64,000 bases of DNA from Brevibacterium sediminis (GTDB taxonomy: Bacteria; Actinomycetota; Actinomycetes; Actinomycetales; Brevibacteriaceae), in the NCBI RefSeq assembly GCF_013623905.1, contig NZ_JABKDD010000004.1, forward strand, positions 229,452 to 293,451, written 5' to 3'. Made by a program: the position numbers and the translations under genes. The notes beneath the pieces are model-generated. The model worked only from the letters and a program-made list of their open reading frames with translations, had not been told where the DNA came from and did not search any database. Shown here piece after piece: positions 1-8,932 of the stretch; positions within the stretch are counted from its first letter, which is position 1, and every line of letters begins with the position of its first letter.

Positions 1-380
1 GCGGCGTCCCATTCGTAGGCGGCGCGCACCGCCTCCGGTGCGGTGACGAGTTCGGAGCGGGCGAGGATCGCATGAGCCAGACGCAGATCATGGCAGCGCT
101 CAAGGCTCACCCCGGCCGCGAGCAGCGGGGGGCACCATTTCGCGGTGTCGCTGAGGACCCAGCGAGGGCGGGCTCCGCCCGGTTCGCTCGGATCTCCCCC
201 GGCTCCGCCCTCACGGTCACGGACGAAATCGGGCAGGTCCGCCTCGGCGAGGTCGATCCGACCGATCTCCCGACCTGCGCTGTCGAGGTCGGCGATTCCG
301 AACCGCTGCCCCTCGAACCCGGTTCCGGGCACGGTTCCGAACACGCAGGCGGCGGGCCGCTGAGCGGGGGCGGAGGTCAT
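1..380 (-). CDS. Bifunctional 3'-5' exonuclease/DNA polymerase (PolA-like), N-terminal part
   Basis: This is the first 126 codons of a gene that runs off the left edge. An in-frame TAG lies four codons upstream of the ATG at 380, so the start is well fixed. The N-terminal peptide contains the stretch RWVLSDTAKWCPPLLAAG followed by ERCHDLRLAHAILARS, which I recognise from the actinobacterial family annotated as bifunctional 3'-5' exonuclease/DNA polymerase. These are family A polymerase relatives distinct from the housekeeping PolA. The polymerase domain is outside the window, so activity cannot be judged. The gene is divergent from the FAD-linked oxidase at 542, leaving about 160 bp for both promoters. 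Confidence 0.7.
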   Translation of the reverse strand, partial: MTSAPAQRPAACVFGTVPGTGFEGQRFGIADLDSAGREIGRIDLAEADLPDFVRDREGGAGGDPSEPGGARPRWVLSDTAKWCPPLLAAGVSLERCHDLRLAHAILARSELVTAPEAVRAAYEWDA

Positions 381-541
381 GGATCCAGCCTACGCCGCGG
401 GCTCGCTCGGACAGTCGCTCGGACGATCTCCCGCTCTCCTGTCCGCACCCTGGCCCTGGCCGCCTGCCGCGAACGTGATCCTGGTAACGTCGAGAGCGAA
501 CTCCGGGTGCCGAACTCCGCTCGAAAGGTCAGACACACAAC

Positions 542-1915
542 ATGGACGTTGTCTCCTCCCTCACCTCCGCTCTGCCGGCCGAAGCCGTCATCACCGATCC
601 CGATTCGATGGACGCCTACCGCTGGGACCGTGCGAACGACCCCGATGCCGGGGTTCCTGCCGCCGTGGTCCGGGTGAGAACCACCGAGGAGGTGCAGACG
701 GTGGTCCGCATCGCCGCCGAGGCGAAGGTCCCGATCGTGCCCCGCGGCGCCGGATCCGGCCTGTCGGGCGGCAGCTCCGCGATCGCCGGCGGAATCGTGC
801 TGTCCCTGGACAAGATGCGCGAGATCAGCATCGATCCCGTCACCCGCATGGCCACGGTCCAGCCGGGCGCCTTCAATGCCGAGGTCAAGGCCGCCGCGGC
901 CGAACACGGCCTGTGGTACCCGCCGGACCCCTCGTCCTTCGAGTTCTGCTCCATCGGCGGCAACATCGCCACGAACGCCGGCGGCCTGTGCTGCGTGAAA
1001 TACGGTGTGACCACGGACTATGTCCTCGGGATGACCGTCGTCCTCGCCGATGGTCGGGCGGTCAAACTCGGCGGCCCGAGGCTCAAGGACGTCGCGGGTC
1101 TGCCGCTGACGAAGCTCTTCGTCGGTTCCGAGGGGACCTTGGGCGTGATCACCGAGGTCACCCTGCGGCTCATTCCCGCCCAGCTGCCCCCGACGACCGT
1201 CGTCGCGATGTTCCCGAAGCTCGCCGATGCCACGAACGCCGTGCTCGAGATCGCGAAGGCCATGCGACCCTCGATGCTCGAGTTCATGGACAAGCCCTCG
1301 ATCAACGCCGTCGAGGATGAGCTGAAGATGGGGCTCGACCGTGAGGCCGAGGGCATGCTCGTCATCCAGTCCGACGAACCCGGCGAGCACTGCACTGTGC
1401 AGGCGAAGATCATCGAGGAGATCTGCAACAGCAACTCTGCCTCAGAGTGCTATCTCACCGCCGACCCCGACGAGGGCGAAGCCTTCGTCACTGCCCGCCG
1501 GATCGCGATTCCGGCCGTGGAGAAGAAGGGGGCGCTGCTGCTCGAAGACGTCGGCGTTCCGCTGCCGAAGCTCGGCGACCTGGTTCTCGGCATCGAGAAG
1601 ATCGCGGCCGACCGCCAAGTGACGATCGCCGTCATCGCGCACGCCGGCGACGGCAACACGCATCCGCTGCTCGTCCTCGATCCCAAGGATGAGGAACAGC
1701 AGAAGCGCGCGCAGATCGCCTACGGCGAAGTCATGGACCTGGCCACGGGGCTGGGCGGGACGATCACCGGTGAGCACGGCGTCGGCCGACTCAAGGCACC
1801 GTGGCTCGCGCCCTACCTCGGCGAGGACGTCATGGAGCTCAACCACCGGATCAAGCAGGCCCTCGACCCGGACAACATCTTCAACCCGGGATCGGTCTAC
1901 ACCGGACTCGTCTGA
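542..1915 (+). CDS. FAD-binding oxidoreductase, GlcD/D-lactate dehydrogenase type
   Basis: The protein has 457 aa, the usual length for GlcD-type flavoenzymes that oxidise 2-hydroxy acids such as glycolate or D-lactate. The N-terminal half is an FAD-binding type 4 (PCMH) fold with the flavin-contact segment VPRGAGSGLSGGSSA near residues 63-77. The C-terminal FAD-oxidase half carries AHAGDGNTHPLL and ITGEHGVGRLK. No GlcE or GlcF subunit genes are adjacent, so it may act alone. The substrate is not determined by sequence. No strong ribosome-binding site precedes the ATG; AAAGG lies rather far upstream. The 3' end overlaps the convergent MFS gene by 19 bp. Confidence 0.85.
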   Translation: MDVVSSLTSALPAEAVITDPDSMDAYRWDRANDPDAGVPAAVVRVRTTEEVQTVVRIAAEAKVPIVPRGAGSGLSGGSSAIAGGIVLSLDKMREISIDPVTRMATVQPGAFNAEVKAAAAEHGLWYPPDPSSFEFCSIGGNIATNAGGLCCVKYGVTTDYVLGMTVVLADGRAVKLGGPRLKDVAGLPLTKLFVGSEGTLGVITEVTLRLIPAQLPPTTVVAMFPKLADATNAVLEIAKAMRPSMLEFMDKPSINAVEDELKMGLDREAEGMLVIQSDEPGEHCTVQAKIIEEICNSNSASECYLTADPDEGEAFVTARRIAIPAVEKKGALLLEDVGVPLPKLGDLVLGIEKIAADRQVTIAVIAHAGDGNTHPLLVLDPKDEEQQKRAQIAYGEVMDLATGLGGTITGEHGVGRLKAPWLAPYLGEDVMELNHRIKQALDPDNIFNPGSVYTGLV

Positions 1916-3168
1916 GGTTCCGGCCGGGGTTCGCGGCGCAGCAGCGGCGCGAGGGCGAGCACGATCAGCAGCACGCCCATGGGGATGAGCAGAGCCGTCC
2001 GCAGCCCCCAGTGGTCCCCGACCAGACCGAGCGCGGGCGGTCCGACGAGGAACGCAAGGTAGCCGATCGTCGAGACCGCGGCCACCCGTTTGGCCGGCTG
2101 CGCGCCCGAGGCACCTGCCTCCGACAGTGCCACCGGAAAGCCGAGCGAGGTTCCGAGCCCCCAGAGGAGCACGGCGGCAGCGGCGACGATCTGACTGTCG
2201 ACGAGGGAGGCCAGGCCGATTCCGAGGAAGCCGAACGCCGCGCTGACGAGGAGCACATTGGCGCGACCGAAACGCTGGACGATGCCGCCGCCGAGGAAGC
2301 GGCCGATCGTCATCGCCGCCGCGAAGATCGCATAGACGCTCGAACCGAGCGCGGGGTCGAAGCCGTGCCCGTCGACCATGACCAGCGGCAGCCAGTCGTT
2401 CGCGGTGCCCTCGGCGAGGGCCATCCCGAGCACGATCGCACCGATGACGATCAGCCGCGGGTCCCTCCACACCGAGGCGGTGCCAGCCGGCCGTGGACTC
2501 GACTCGGGACCTGAACCGGGGGCCGCCTCGGCGAGGTCCCCTGACACGGCAGCGTTCCGGCCCGTCCCCGCGGGGACGTGGCGCATCGCCGGCACTATGA
2601 CGACGACGCCGAGGATGCCGATGAGGAGGAGGTGGACGAGAACGGGGAAGTCGGCGGCGGTGGCGAGGATCCCGATGACGGCGCCGATGACGGTGCCGAG
2701 GCTGAAGAAACCGTGGAGGCCCGGCAGGAAAGGGCGATCGAGATGCTTCTCGAGTTCCGCCCCCTCGACGTTCATCGCGACCTCTCCAGTACCCATGCCG
2801 AGTCCGAAGACGACGAGACCTGCGGCGACGACGAACGACTGCGACCAGGCGGCGCCGAGGCCGATGATGGGCATGCTCGCGATGACTCCGAGCGTGCCGA
2901 GGCCGATGATCGGTCGCGCCCCGAAGCGGCCGACGAGCGGCCCGGAGGCGAGGATTCCGAGCATCGACCCGATGGAGAGTCCGAAGAGGACGAGGCCCAT
3001 CCGTGCCGTACTCGCGTCGAGGACGTCACGGATCGACGGGGTGCGGGTCACCCACGAGGCGATGGTGATGCCGGGGAGGAAGAAGAGTGCGAGCAGGGAC
3101 AGACGGCGAGCGCGCAGGGTCGAGGAGCGATTCGTCGCGGGGGTCGGCACGGCCTGCTCTTCGGACAT
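1897..3168 (-). CDS. MFS transporter (YbjJ-like), probable efflux
   Basis: This is a 423-aa integral membrane protein of about 12 hydrophobic segments. It opens with LALFFLPGITIASWVTRTPSIRD and has a glycine-rich first half typical of the small YbjJ-like branch of the major facilitator superfamily. A ribosome-binding site, GAGGAG, sits 8 nt upstream of the ATG. It is divergent from the TetR gene at 3362, and two identical palindromes (3223-3264) lie between them, so repression by that TetR protein is likely. The substrate is unknown. Convergent overlap with the upstream oxidase gene suggests compact packing rather than shared function. Confidence 0.85.
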   Translation of the reverse strand: MSEEQAVPTPATNRSSTLRARRLSLLALFFLPGITIASWVTRTPSIRDVLDASTARMGLVLFGLSIGSMLGILASGPLVGRFGARPIIGLGTLGVIASMPIIGLGAAWSQSFVVAAGLVVFGLGMGTGEVAMNVEGAELEKHLDRPFLPGLHGFFSLGTVIGAVIGILATAADFPVLVHLLLIGILGVVVIVPAMRHVPAGTGRNAAVSGDLAEAAPGSGPESSPRPAGTASVWRDPRLIVIGAIVLGMALAEGTANDWLPLVMVDGHGFDPALGSSVYAIFAAAMTIGRFLGGGIVQRFGRANVLLVSAAFGFLGIGLASLVDSQIVAAAAVLLWGLGTSLGFPVALSEAGASGAQPAKRVAAVSTIGYLAFLVGPPALGLVGDHWGLRTALLIPMGVLLIVLALAPLLRREPRPEPQTSPV

Positions 3169-3222
3169 CGGATCATCTCCTCATCGGTGTGCACTGTGCT
3201 CAGGCGGACAGCCCTCGGATCG

Positions 3223-3264
3223 GTGTACGGATGTACACACATTGATCAGTGTACAAATGTACAC
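3223..3264. promoter_or_regulatory. Two tandem identical operator palindromes
   Basis: Two perfect 16-bp palindromes of the form GTGTAC-N4-GTACAC occur at 3223-3238 (spacer GGAT) and 3249-3264 (spacer AAAT), 26 bp apart start to start. They lie in the intergenic region between the divergent MFS and TetR genes. Their symmetry, duplication and position fit a dimeric TetR-family repressor acting on both promoters. Confidence 0.8.
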
Positions 3265-3278
3265 TCTCAGTTGTCCGT

Positions 3279-3301
3279 CTGTCACAGCTGACAGATCTGT
3301 C
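3279..3301. promoter_or_regulatory. Overlapping palindromes upstream of tetR gene
   Basis: CTGTCA-CAGC-TGACAG at 3279-3294 overlaps the perfect 12-bp palindrome GACAGATCTGTC at 3290-3301. The motif differs from the two GTGTAC operators next to it, so it could bind a second regulator or be part of the promoter architecture. The function is inferred only from symmetry and position. Confidence 0.35.
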
Positions 3302-3361
3302 GCGGGAGTCAAGAACCGACCGCACGGACTGATCACGGGATTCGACGAAGGAGGGGGCCGA

Positions 3362-3919
3362 ATGAGTGCACGCAGCGGAGTGCCGAACGACCCCGGCCGC
3401 CGGGAACGGATCATCGCGGCCGCCCTCGAGCTCATCCTCGACGACGGCGTCGCCCGGGTCTCCCACCGCGCCGTCGCAGCACGCGCGGACGTCCCCCTGG
3501 GGTCGATGACCTACCACTTCACCAGCATCGACGAGGTGATCACCGAGGCGTTCCGTCGGCTCGTCGACAGACTCTCCGGCCGCTACCGCGCAGGTCTGCA
3601 CGAGGCGGCGACCCCCGCCGAGGCGCGCGAGGCCGTCGTCGAGATCATCTGCGGCGATACCTTCGCCTCCCCTCGGGAGATGGCGGGGATCTTCGAGCTC
3701 TACTCCTATGGGCGCAGCTCCCCCGACTCCGCCGAGCTCGCCGCCTCCTGGATGGGCATCAGCGCGGCCGCGCTGACCGAACACTTCACCCCCGACGCGG
3801 CTCACGCAATCGATGCGCTCATCGAGGGATGGACGATCCATCACCATCTCGACGGCAAGGCACCCGACCGGGAACTCGTGCGCGCGGCGGTGACCGCGCT
3901 GACCTCCTCAGCACTGTAG
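3362..3919 (+). CDS. TetR/AcrR family transcriptional regulator
   Basis: This 185-aa regulator has an N-terminal helix-turn-helix (about residues 15-60, with VSHRAVAARADVPLGSMTYHF), the TetR hallmark, followed by a ligand-binding domain. A strong purine-rich site, AAGGAGGGGG, stands just upstream of the ATG at 3362. The frame stays open far upstream without a credible ribosome-binding site, so the short form is chosen. It is divergent from the MFS exporter at 1897-3168 and most likely represses it, and itself, through the tandem palindromes at 3223-3264. The ligand cannot be read from the sequence. Confidence 0.85.
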   Translation: MSARSGVPNDPGRRERIIAAALELILDDGVARVSHRAVAARADVPLGSMTYHFTSIDEVITEAFRRLVDRLSGRYRAGLHEAATPAEAREAVVEIICGDTFASPREMAGIFELYSYGRSSPDSAELAASWMGISAAALTEHFTPDAAHAIDALIEGWTIHHHLDGKAPDRELVRAAVTALTSSAL

Positions 3920-4046
3920 AGACTTCCTCGGCATGGCATGACAGTTTCAGCGATATTCTGAGCACAGCTGTCGAATCGGCGTCGATTCGATCGTCTTCTC
4001 TGTGAGCGACCGAAATCCGGCCGCCGCACACAGAACGGAGCGAACC

Positions 4047-4481
4047 ATGCGCTACTCACTGATCTTCCACGCACCCGAGCCCGGAGCCGACGGCCCCGCC
4101 CCCACCGAAGAGGACTTCCGGGAGATGATGCGCCTCATGGACGACTTCGGCCAGGCGCTGACCTCGGCCGGGGTCGTCGTCGCCTGGGAGATGCTCGCAC
4201 CCCACTCCGAGACGAAGACCGTGACCCGCAGGACCGGAGAAGTCGTCATCGAGGATGGGCCCTTCGCCGCGGCGAAGGAGGCCCTGGCCGGGGTCGTCGT
4301 CATCGACGTTCCTGACATCGAGGCGGCCCTGGCCTGGGCCGAGAAGTTCCCCGGCACGAGCTACGGCACCATCGAGGTCCGACCCGCGGCGACTTCGTTC
4401 GTCGACGGCGCCTGGACCCGACCGGGTGACGAGCCGACTCGACCCGGCGACTGCCCGTCCCTCCCGGGCGGCTCCTCCTGA
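4047..4481 (+). CDS. YciI/DGPF-domain protein
   Basis: This is a 144-aa protein of the YCII-related dimeric alpha/beta-barrel family. It contains the IEDGPFAAAKEALAGVVVIDVPDIEAALAWAEKFP segment, centred on the DGPF-type signature near residue 72. The family is commonly encoded directly upstream of SigJ-type sigma factors in actinobacteria, as here, where the sigma gene starts 10 nt after this stop. A catalytic role has been suggested for some YciI proteins, but none can be assigned here. The last 25 residues are proline- and glycine-rich and look unstructured. Confidence 0.8.
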   Translation: MRYSLIFHAPEPGADGPAPTEEDFREMMRLMDDFGQALTSAGVVVAWEMLAPHSETKTVTRRTGEVVIEDGPFAAAKEALAGVVVIDVPDIEAALAWAEKFPGTSYGTIEVRPAATSFVDGAWTRPGDEPTRPGDCPSLPGGSS

Positions 4482-4491
4482 TCGCTCGCCG

Positions 4492-5745
4492 ATGATCGAG
4501 TATGCCGATCCTGCCGAGCGCGCGATGATCCTGTCCGAGGACGGCTGGGGCAGGATCATCGCGCTCATCGCGGCCGCCGATGGTGATATCTCCGGCGCCG
4601 AGGATGCGCTGTCCGCGGCGCTCGAACGTGCCGTGACCGCGTGGCGGGCCCACGGACCGCCCGCCAACCCCGAGGGCTGGCTCTACCGGGTGGCTCTCAA
4701 TGCCCGCCGGGACGTGTGGAGATCGGCGGCGGCACGGACCTCGACGGCCCTCGATGAGGAGACGATCGACCGCATCGACGCCGGCACCGACCCTGCCCAT
4801 CACGACCCTGACGCCCTGCCCGACCGCCGGCTCGAACTCCTCGCCGCCTGCGCCCACCCGGACATCGATCCTCCCGCCCGGCCGCTGCTCATGCTCTCGG
4901 CGGTGATGGGGATGACGGCAAAACAGATCGCGGCGGCCATGGCACTGCCCGCCGCCACCGTCTCTGCCCGTCTGACCAGGGCGAAGAAGCGCGTTGCCGG
5001 TCTCGGTGTCGCCTTCGGCAGTCCCGACCGTCTCGACCTCGAGTCCCGTCTGCCCGATGTGTTTGAGGCGATCTACGGGGCATTCGCCATCGAATGGGCT
5101 CAGGCGGCCGCGCAGCCGCGGGAGGGCATGATCGGCGAGGCCCTGTACCTGTCCCGCCTCGTGGCCGAACTCTGCCCCGGTGACGGCGAATCCCACGGAC
5201 TGGCCGCCCTCATCCACCTCTCCGCAGCCCGGTTCCCCGCTCGTCGCAGCGACGACGGACGATTCGTGCCCCTGTCCGACCAGAACCCGGACCGCTGGGA
5301 CGGAACTCTCACGGAGGCGGGCGAGCGCCACCTCGTCGAGGTCCACCGCTGCGGACACGTCGGCCGATTCGGGCTCGAGGCGGCCATCCAACTCCTCCAT
5401 ATGGCCGGAATCCGCACCGGATCCACGGATTGGCCGATGCTGCTGCGCCTCCACGACGATCTCGCGCAGGTGGCCCCGAGTCTCGGCGGGTCGGTCTCCC
5501 GAGCGGCCGTCCTCGCCGAGGTCGACGGCCCCGAGGCGGGACTGGCCGCTCTCGACGCGCTGGGCTTCGACCCGGACGGCCAAGACGATAAGCGCGTCTC
5601 CGCCTTCCAACCTGCCTGGGTGCTGCGGGCTCATCTGCTCACCCGCCTCGGCCGCACAGACGAGGCGGCCACCGCCCGCCGGCGGGCGCTCGACCTGACC
5701 ACCGACCCGGCCGAACGCGAGTACCTCTCGGCAGGACTCACCTGA
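4492..5745 (+). CDS. RNA polymerase sigma factor, SigJ-type ECF with C-terminal DUF6596 domain
   Basis: The protein has 417 aa, much longer than a classical ECF sigma factor. The sigma2 region covers roughly residues 5-80 and ends with PEGWLYRVALNARRD. A sigma4-like helix-turn-helix (TAKQIAAAMALPAATVSARLTRAKKR) lies near residues 140-167. The rest is the alpha-helical extension found in this sigma group, ending in a tetratricopeptide-like stretch rich in R and A. The extension is thought to replace an anti-sigma partner, and none is encoded nearby. It is co-transcribed with the YciI-like gene 10 nt upstream. The regulon is not predictable from the window. Confidence 0.85.
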   Translation: MIEYADPAERAMILSEDGWGRIIALIAAADGDISGAEDALSAALERAVTAWRAHGPPANPEGWLYRVALNARRDVWRSAAARTSTALDEETIDRIDAGTDPAHHDPDALPDRRLELLAACAHPDIDPPARPLLMLSAVMGMTAKQIAAAMALPAATVSARLTRAKKRVAGLGVAFGSPDRLDLESRLPDVFEAIYGAFAIEWAQAAAQPREGMIGEALYLSRLVAELCPGDGESHGLAALIHLSAARFPARRSDDGRFVPLSDQNPDRWDGTLTEAGERHLVEVHRCGHVGRFGLEAAIQLLHMAGIRTGSTDWPMLLRLHDDLAQVAPSLGGSVSRAAVLAEVDGPEAGLAALDALGFDPDGQDDKRVSAFQPAWVLRAHLLTRLGRTDEAATARRRALDLTTDPAEREYLSAGLT

Positions 5746-5787
5746 GACGGACGTCACCTCGTCTTCGGGATGGGCGGGGGTACGGCA

Positions 5788-5793
5788 TATGAT
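5788..5793 (+). promoter_or_regulatory. Possible -10 box of the mevalonate operon
   Basis: TATGAT sits 36 bp upstream of the chosen mvaK1 start in the 84-bp gap after the sigma-factor gene. It resembles a -10 hexamer, but no clear -35 box is visible at the expected spacing, so it is a weak call. Confidence 0.3.
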
Positions 5794-5829
5794 GGTGAAA
5801 TCAATCCACAGACTCCGAAACCATCCTGC

Positions 5830-6792
5830 ATGCACAATTCCTCTCAGACCGAACCCGCCCAGGGCACATCCCAGGGCTTCGCCCACGCAAAGGCGATCCT
5901 GTTCGGCGAACACGCGGTTGTCTACGGCTCTCCGGCCGTCGCAGTGCCATTGCACGGGCTCGGAGTCCAGACCGATATCCGCCGGTCCCCGCATCAGGAG
6001 ACCCGGATCGAGAGCCAGCTGTTCTCCGGAAATGCGCAGACCGCTCCGGAGCCGATGGGCCCCGTCGTCGCCGGTCTCAACGCCGCGCTGAAGGCCGTGG
6101 GAAATCCCGACGCCGAGGTGGAGCTGCTCATCCGTTCGGCGATCCCCCACAGCCGGGGCTTGGGTTCGAGTGCAGCCGTGGCCACCTCCGTGGCCCGCGC
6201 GGTCGCGAACCTGCATGCGACGGTCTTCGACGAGAACACCCTCCACGAGATCGTGCAGGCGGCCGAGACCGTCGCCCATGGCCGACCCAGCGGAATCGAC
6301 GCCTGGGCCGTGGCCAAACCCGCCCCCATCCGCTTCCAGACCGGTTGCGCCCAGACCATCGACGTCGGTCAGCGCCTCGTCTTCGTCCTCGCGGACTCCG
6401 GTCATCACGGGTCCACCGCCGAGGCGGTCGGAGGGGTCCGTGCCCGCCGTGACGCCGATCCTGTGCGCATCGGAGGGATGATCGACCGTCTGGCCGAGAT
6501 CACCGATTCCGCCGTCGACAACATCCGCTCCGGTGATCGTCGGGCGATCGGCACGCTGATGAACGAAGCCCATGGACTGCTCGGCAGCCTCGGTGTGTCG
6601 ACCCCGACCCTCGATTCCCTCGTCGACGCCGCCACCGCGGCCGGAGCCTGGGGTGCCAAACTCACCGGCGGCGGACTCGGCGGCTGCGTGCTGGCCCTGA
6701 CCGAGGACGATGATTCGGCCGAAGAGCTCGCCGAGGCCCTGCGCAAGGCGGGAGCACCCCGCACCTGGACGACGGAGGTCAGACCGACATGA
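5830..6792 (+). CDS. mvaK1: Mevalonate kinase
   Basis: The enzyme phosphorylates mevalonate to 5-phosphomevalonate with ATP. The protein has 320 aa and GHMP-kinase motifs in order: HAKAILFGEHAVVYGSPAVA near the N-terminus, the ATP-binding PHSRGLGSSAAVATS near residue 110, and KLTGGGLGGC near residue 276. The ATG at 5830 gives the usual short lead into the first motif. An in-frame ATG at 5770 would add 20 residues and would include the putative -10 box, so it is less likely. It is the first gene of a six-gene operon in which each gene overlaps the next. The stop overlaps the mvaD start as ATGA. Confidence 0.93.
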   Translation: MHNSSQTEPAQGTSQGFAHAKAILFGEHAVVYGSPAVAVPLHGLGVQTDIRRSPHQETRIESQLFSGNAQTAPEPMGPVVAGLNAALKAVGNPDAEVELLIRSAIPHSRGLGSSAAVATSVARAVANLHATVFDENTLHEIVQAAETVAHGRPSGIDAWAVAKPAPIRFQTGCAQTIDVGQRLVFVLADSGHHGSTAEAVGGVRARRDADPVRIGGMIDRLAEITDSAVDNIRSGDRRAIGTLMNEAHGLLGSLGVSTPTLDSLVDAATAAGAWGAKLTGGGLGGCVLALTEDDDSAEELAEALRKAGAPRTWTTEVRPT

Positions 6793-7805
6793 GAACGACG
6801 ACGGCGCGGGCCTACCCGAACATCGCCCTGGTCAAGTACTGGGGCAAGGCCGATGAGGAGCTCATCCTGCCTGCTGCGGGCAGTCTGTCGCTGACCCTCG
6901 ACCATTTCGAGACCACGACCACCGTGGTGCCCGCCCCGGACGCCGAGACCGATGTCCTCGAACTCGACGGCGCACTCGCCGATGCCGGTCAGACGGACCG
7001 CATCTCCACCTTCCTCGACCATGTCCGTGACCTGGCCGGACGCGATGATCGGGTCCTCGTCCGGTCCCGCAACTCCGTGCCCACGGGTGCCGGTCTGGCC
7101 TCCTCGGCGTCGGGCTTCGCAGCTCTGGCGACGGCCGCCGCCGGGGCCTTCGACCTCGACCTCGCACCCCGCGATCTCAGCCGGCTGGCCCGCCGCGGTT
7201 CGGGGTCGGCCTGCCGCTCGATTCCCGACGGCATCGCCGTCTGGCACGCCGGCGACGACGCCTCCTCCTTCGCCGAGACCGTTCCCGCTCCGGATATGCG
7301 GATGATCATCGTCACCGTCAACCGGGCCAGGAAGGCCGTGTCCTCCCGCGAGGCGATGCGCCTGACCGCCGCCACCTCTCCCTTCTACTCCGGCTGGGTG
7401 TCCTCGACCGAGGACTACCTCGAGCAGATGGTCGCCGCGTGCGCGGCCGGGGACTTCACCCGCATCGGCGAGATCACCGAATCCCACGCCCTGCGCATGC
7501 ACGGACTCATCCAGTCCACCGTGCCGCCGATCCGGTTCCTCAATCCGACCAGCCACGCGATCTTCGACGCCGTGGCCGAAGCCCGCGAGTCGGGGATCGA
7601 AGCCTATTCGACCGCCGATGCCGGCCCGAACGTCGCCGTCATCGTCCGCCCCCATGACGCCGAGGCGCTGGCCGAGAAGCTCTCCGGCTTCGGCGACGTC
7701 CGCGTCGTCGGACCCGGACCGGGAGCCCACCTGCTCACCGCCGCCGACGCAGTCCCGCCCGCAGACGCAGTGAACCCGGCTGCGGGTGAGGGCAGCCGGA
7801 CATGA
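6789..7805 (+). CDS. mvaD: Diphosphomevalonate decarboxylase
   Basis: The enzyme converts 5-diphosphomevalonate to isopentenyl diphosphate by ATP-dependent decarboxylation. The protein has 338 aa with the family signatures ALVKYWGK (residues 14-21), the phosphate-binding loop VPTGAGLASSASGFAAL near residue 97, RRGSGSACRS near residue 138 and TADAGPNVAV near residue 277. The presence of this enzyme, together with mvaK2, shows the classical eukaryote-type mevalonate route rather than an archaeal variant. Translation is probably coupled to mvaK1 through a 4-bp ATGA overlap, and to mvaK2 in the same way. Confidence 0.95.
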   Translation: MRTTTARAYPNIALVKYWGKADEELILPAAGSLSLTLDHFETTTTVVPAPDAETDVLELDGALADAGQTDRISTFLDHVRDLAGRDDRVLVRSRNSVPTGAGLASSASGFAALATAAAGAFDLDLAPRDLSRLARRGSGSACRSIPDGIAVWHAGDDASSFAETVPAPDMRMIIVTVNRARKAVSSREAMRLTAATSPFYSGWVSSTEDYLEQMVAACAAGDFTRIGEITESHALRMHGLIQSTVPPIRFLNPTSHAIFDAVAEARESGIEAYSTADAGPNVAVIVRPHDAEALAEKLSGFGDVRVVGPGPGAHLLTAADAVPPADAVNPAAGEGSRT

Positions 7806-8932
7806 TCGAGACCCGGGCACCCGGCAAGCTGTTCATCGCCGGCGAGTACGCCGTCGTCGAGCCCGGACAGCCCGCCGTGCTCATCGCCGTCGACCGGTGC
7901 ATCACCGTCCGGCTGACCGAGAGCGAAGGCGCCGGCCGCATCCATTCGAGCGAATACGGTCAGGCTCCCGTCGTGTGGCGGCGCGAAGACGACGGTGAGC
8001 ACATCATCGTCGACGAGCGCCCCTTCGACTATGTGCTCTCGGCGATCTCCACCGTCGAAGAGCTGCGCTCCGGCCGTGGTGCCAGCCCCCGCTACTTCGA
8101 TCTCGAGATCTCCAGCGAACTCAATGACTCGGACGGCCGGAAGTTCGGTCTCGGCTCCTCAGCGGCGGTGACGGTGGCGACGATCGCCGCGCTCGATGAG
8201 TTCTATCGCCTCGGGCTGACCCTGACCGAACGCTTCAAACTCGCCGTCCTGGCGACCATCGCGATCTCCACAAAGGCCTCCGGCGGCGATCTTGCCGCGA
8301 GCACCTTCGGCGGCTGGATCCGCTACTCCTCCCCCGACCGTGCGGCCCTGCACGCTCACCGCGAGGCCCACGGGGTCGTCTCCGCCATGAGCTGCTCGGA
8401 ATGGGCCGGCTGCTCGGCCAGACGGGTCACCCCACCAAGCTCGCTCGACCTCCTCGTCGGCTGGACCGGATCACCGGCGTCGACCGAACATCTCGTCACA
8501 CGGGTCCACACCCCGCGCGAGCGGACGGACGAATCCTCCTCCGAATCGTCCCCGGCAGCGCAGAAACCGCGCCCGCTCGTGTCCTTCGCCGCCGAGTCGC
8601 ACACGCTCGTCGACGATCTCGTGGCGGCCTTCGACGCCGACGATGCCGAGGCGAGCCTGACCACGATCCGCGCCGTGCGTGGCCTGCTGCGGCGGCTGAG
8701 CGACTCCACGGGCAGCCTCATCGAAACCGAAGCCCTGCACGACCTGTGCGAGATCGCCGAAACCCACGGGGCCGCAGCGAAGCCCTCGGGAGCCGGCGGC
8801 GGTGACTGCGGAATCGCCCTCGCTCACCCCCACACCGAAGCACAGACCATTCTCAGCGGCTGGGAAGCCGCCGGAATCCGACCCCTGGACCTCGGTGCCC
8901 ACCGAGAGGAAGGCGAGATCGATGAGTTCTGA
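7802..8932 (+). CDS. mvaK2: Phosphomevalonate kinase
   Basis: The enzyme phosphorylates 5-phosphomevalonate to the diphosphate. It is a 376-aa GHMP kinase with APGKLFIAGEYAVVEPGQPA at the N-terminus, the GLGSSAAVTVAT ATP loop near residue 120, and KPSGAGGGDCGIAL near residue 330. This GEYAVV/GGGDCG combination separates it from mevalonate kinase. An acidic serine-rich stretch (about residues 242-256) forms a loop of low conservation. The start overlaps mvaD by 4 bp, and the 3' end overlaps fni by 11 bp. Confidence 0.93.
   Translation: MIETRAPGKLFIAGEYAVVEPGQPAVLIAVDRCITVRLTESEGAGRIHSSEYGQAPVVWRREDDGEHIIVDERPFDYVLSAISTVEELRSGRGASPRYFDLEISSELNDSDGRKFGLGSSAAVTVATIAALDEFYRLGLTLTERFKLAVLATIAISTKASGGDLAASTFGGWIRYSSPDRAALHAHREAHGVVSAMSCSEWAGCSARRVTPPSSLDLLVGWTGSPASTEHLVTRVHTPRERTDESSSESSPAAQKPRPLVSFAAESHTLVDDLVAAFDADDAEASLTTIRAVRGLLRRLSDSTGSLIETEALHDLCEIAETHGAAAKPSGAGGGDCGIALAHPHTEAQTILSGWEAAGIRPLDLGAHREEGEIDEF

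Noticed and set aside
72..677. Plus-strand open frame at the left edge
   Set aside because: It overlaps the minus-strand polymerase-like gene, whose peptide is recognisable, and the start of the FAD oxidase in another frame.
4300..6573. Long minus-strand open frame of 757 codons opposite the sigma-factor and mvaK1 genes
   Set aside because: It is a GC-driven shadow: the plus strand carries clear conserved proteins, and the translated frame is low-complexity Gly/Arg/Asp without motifs.
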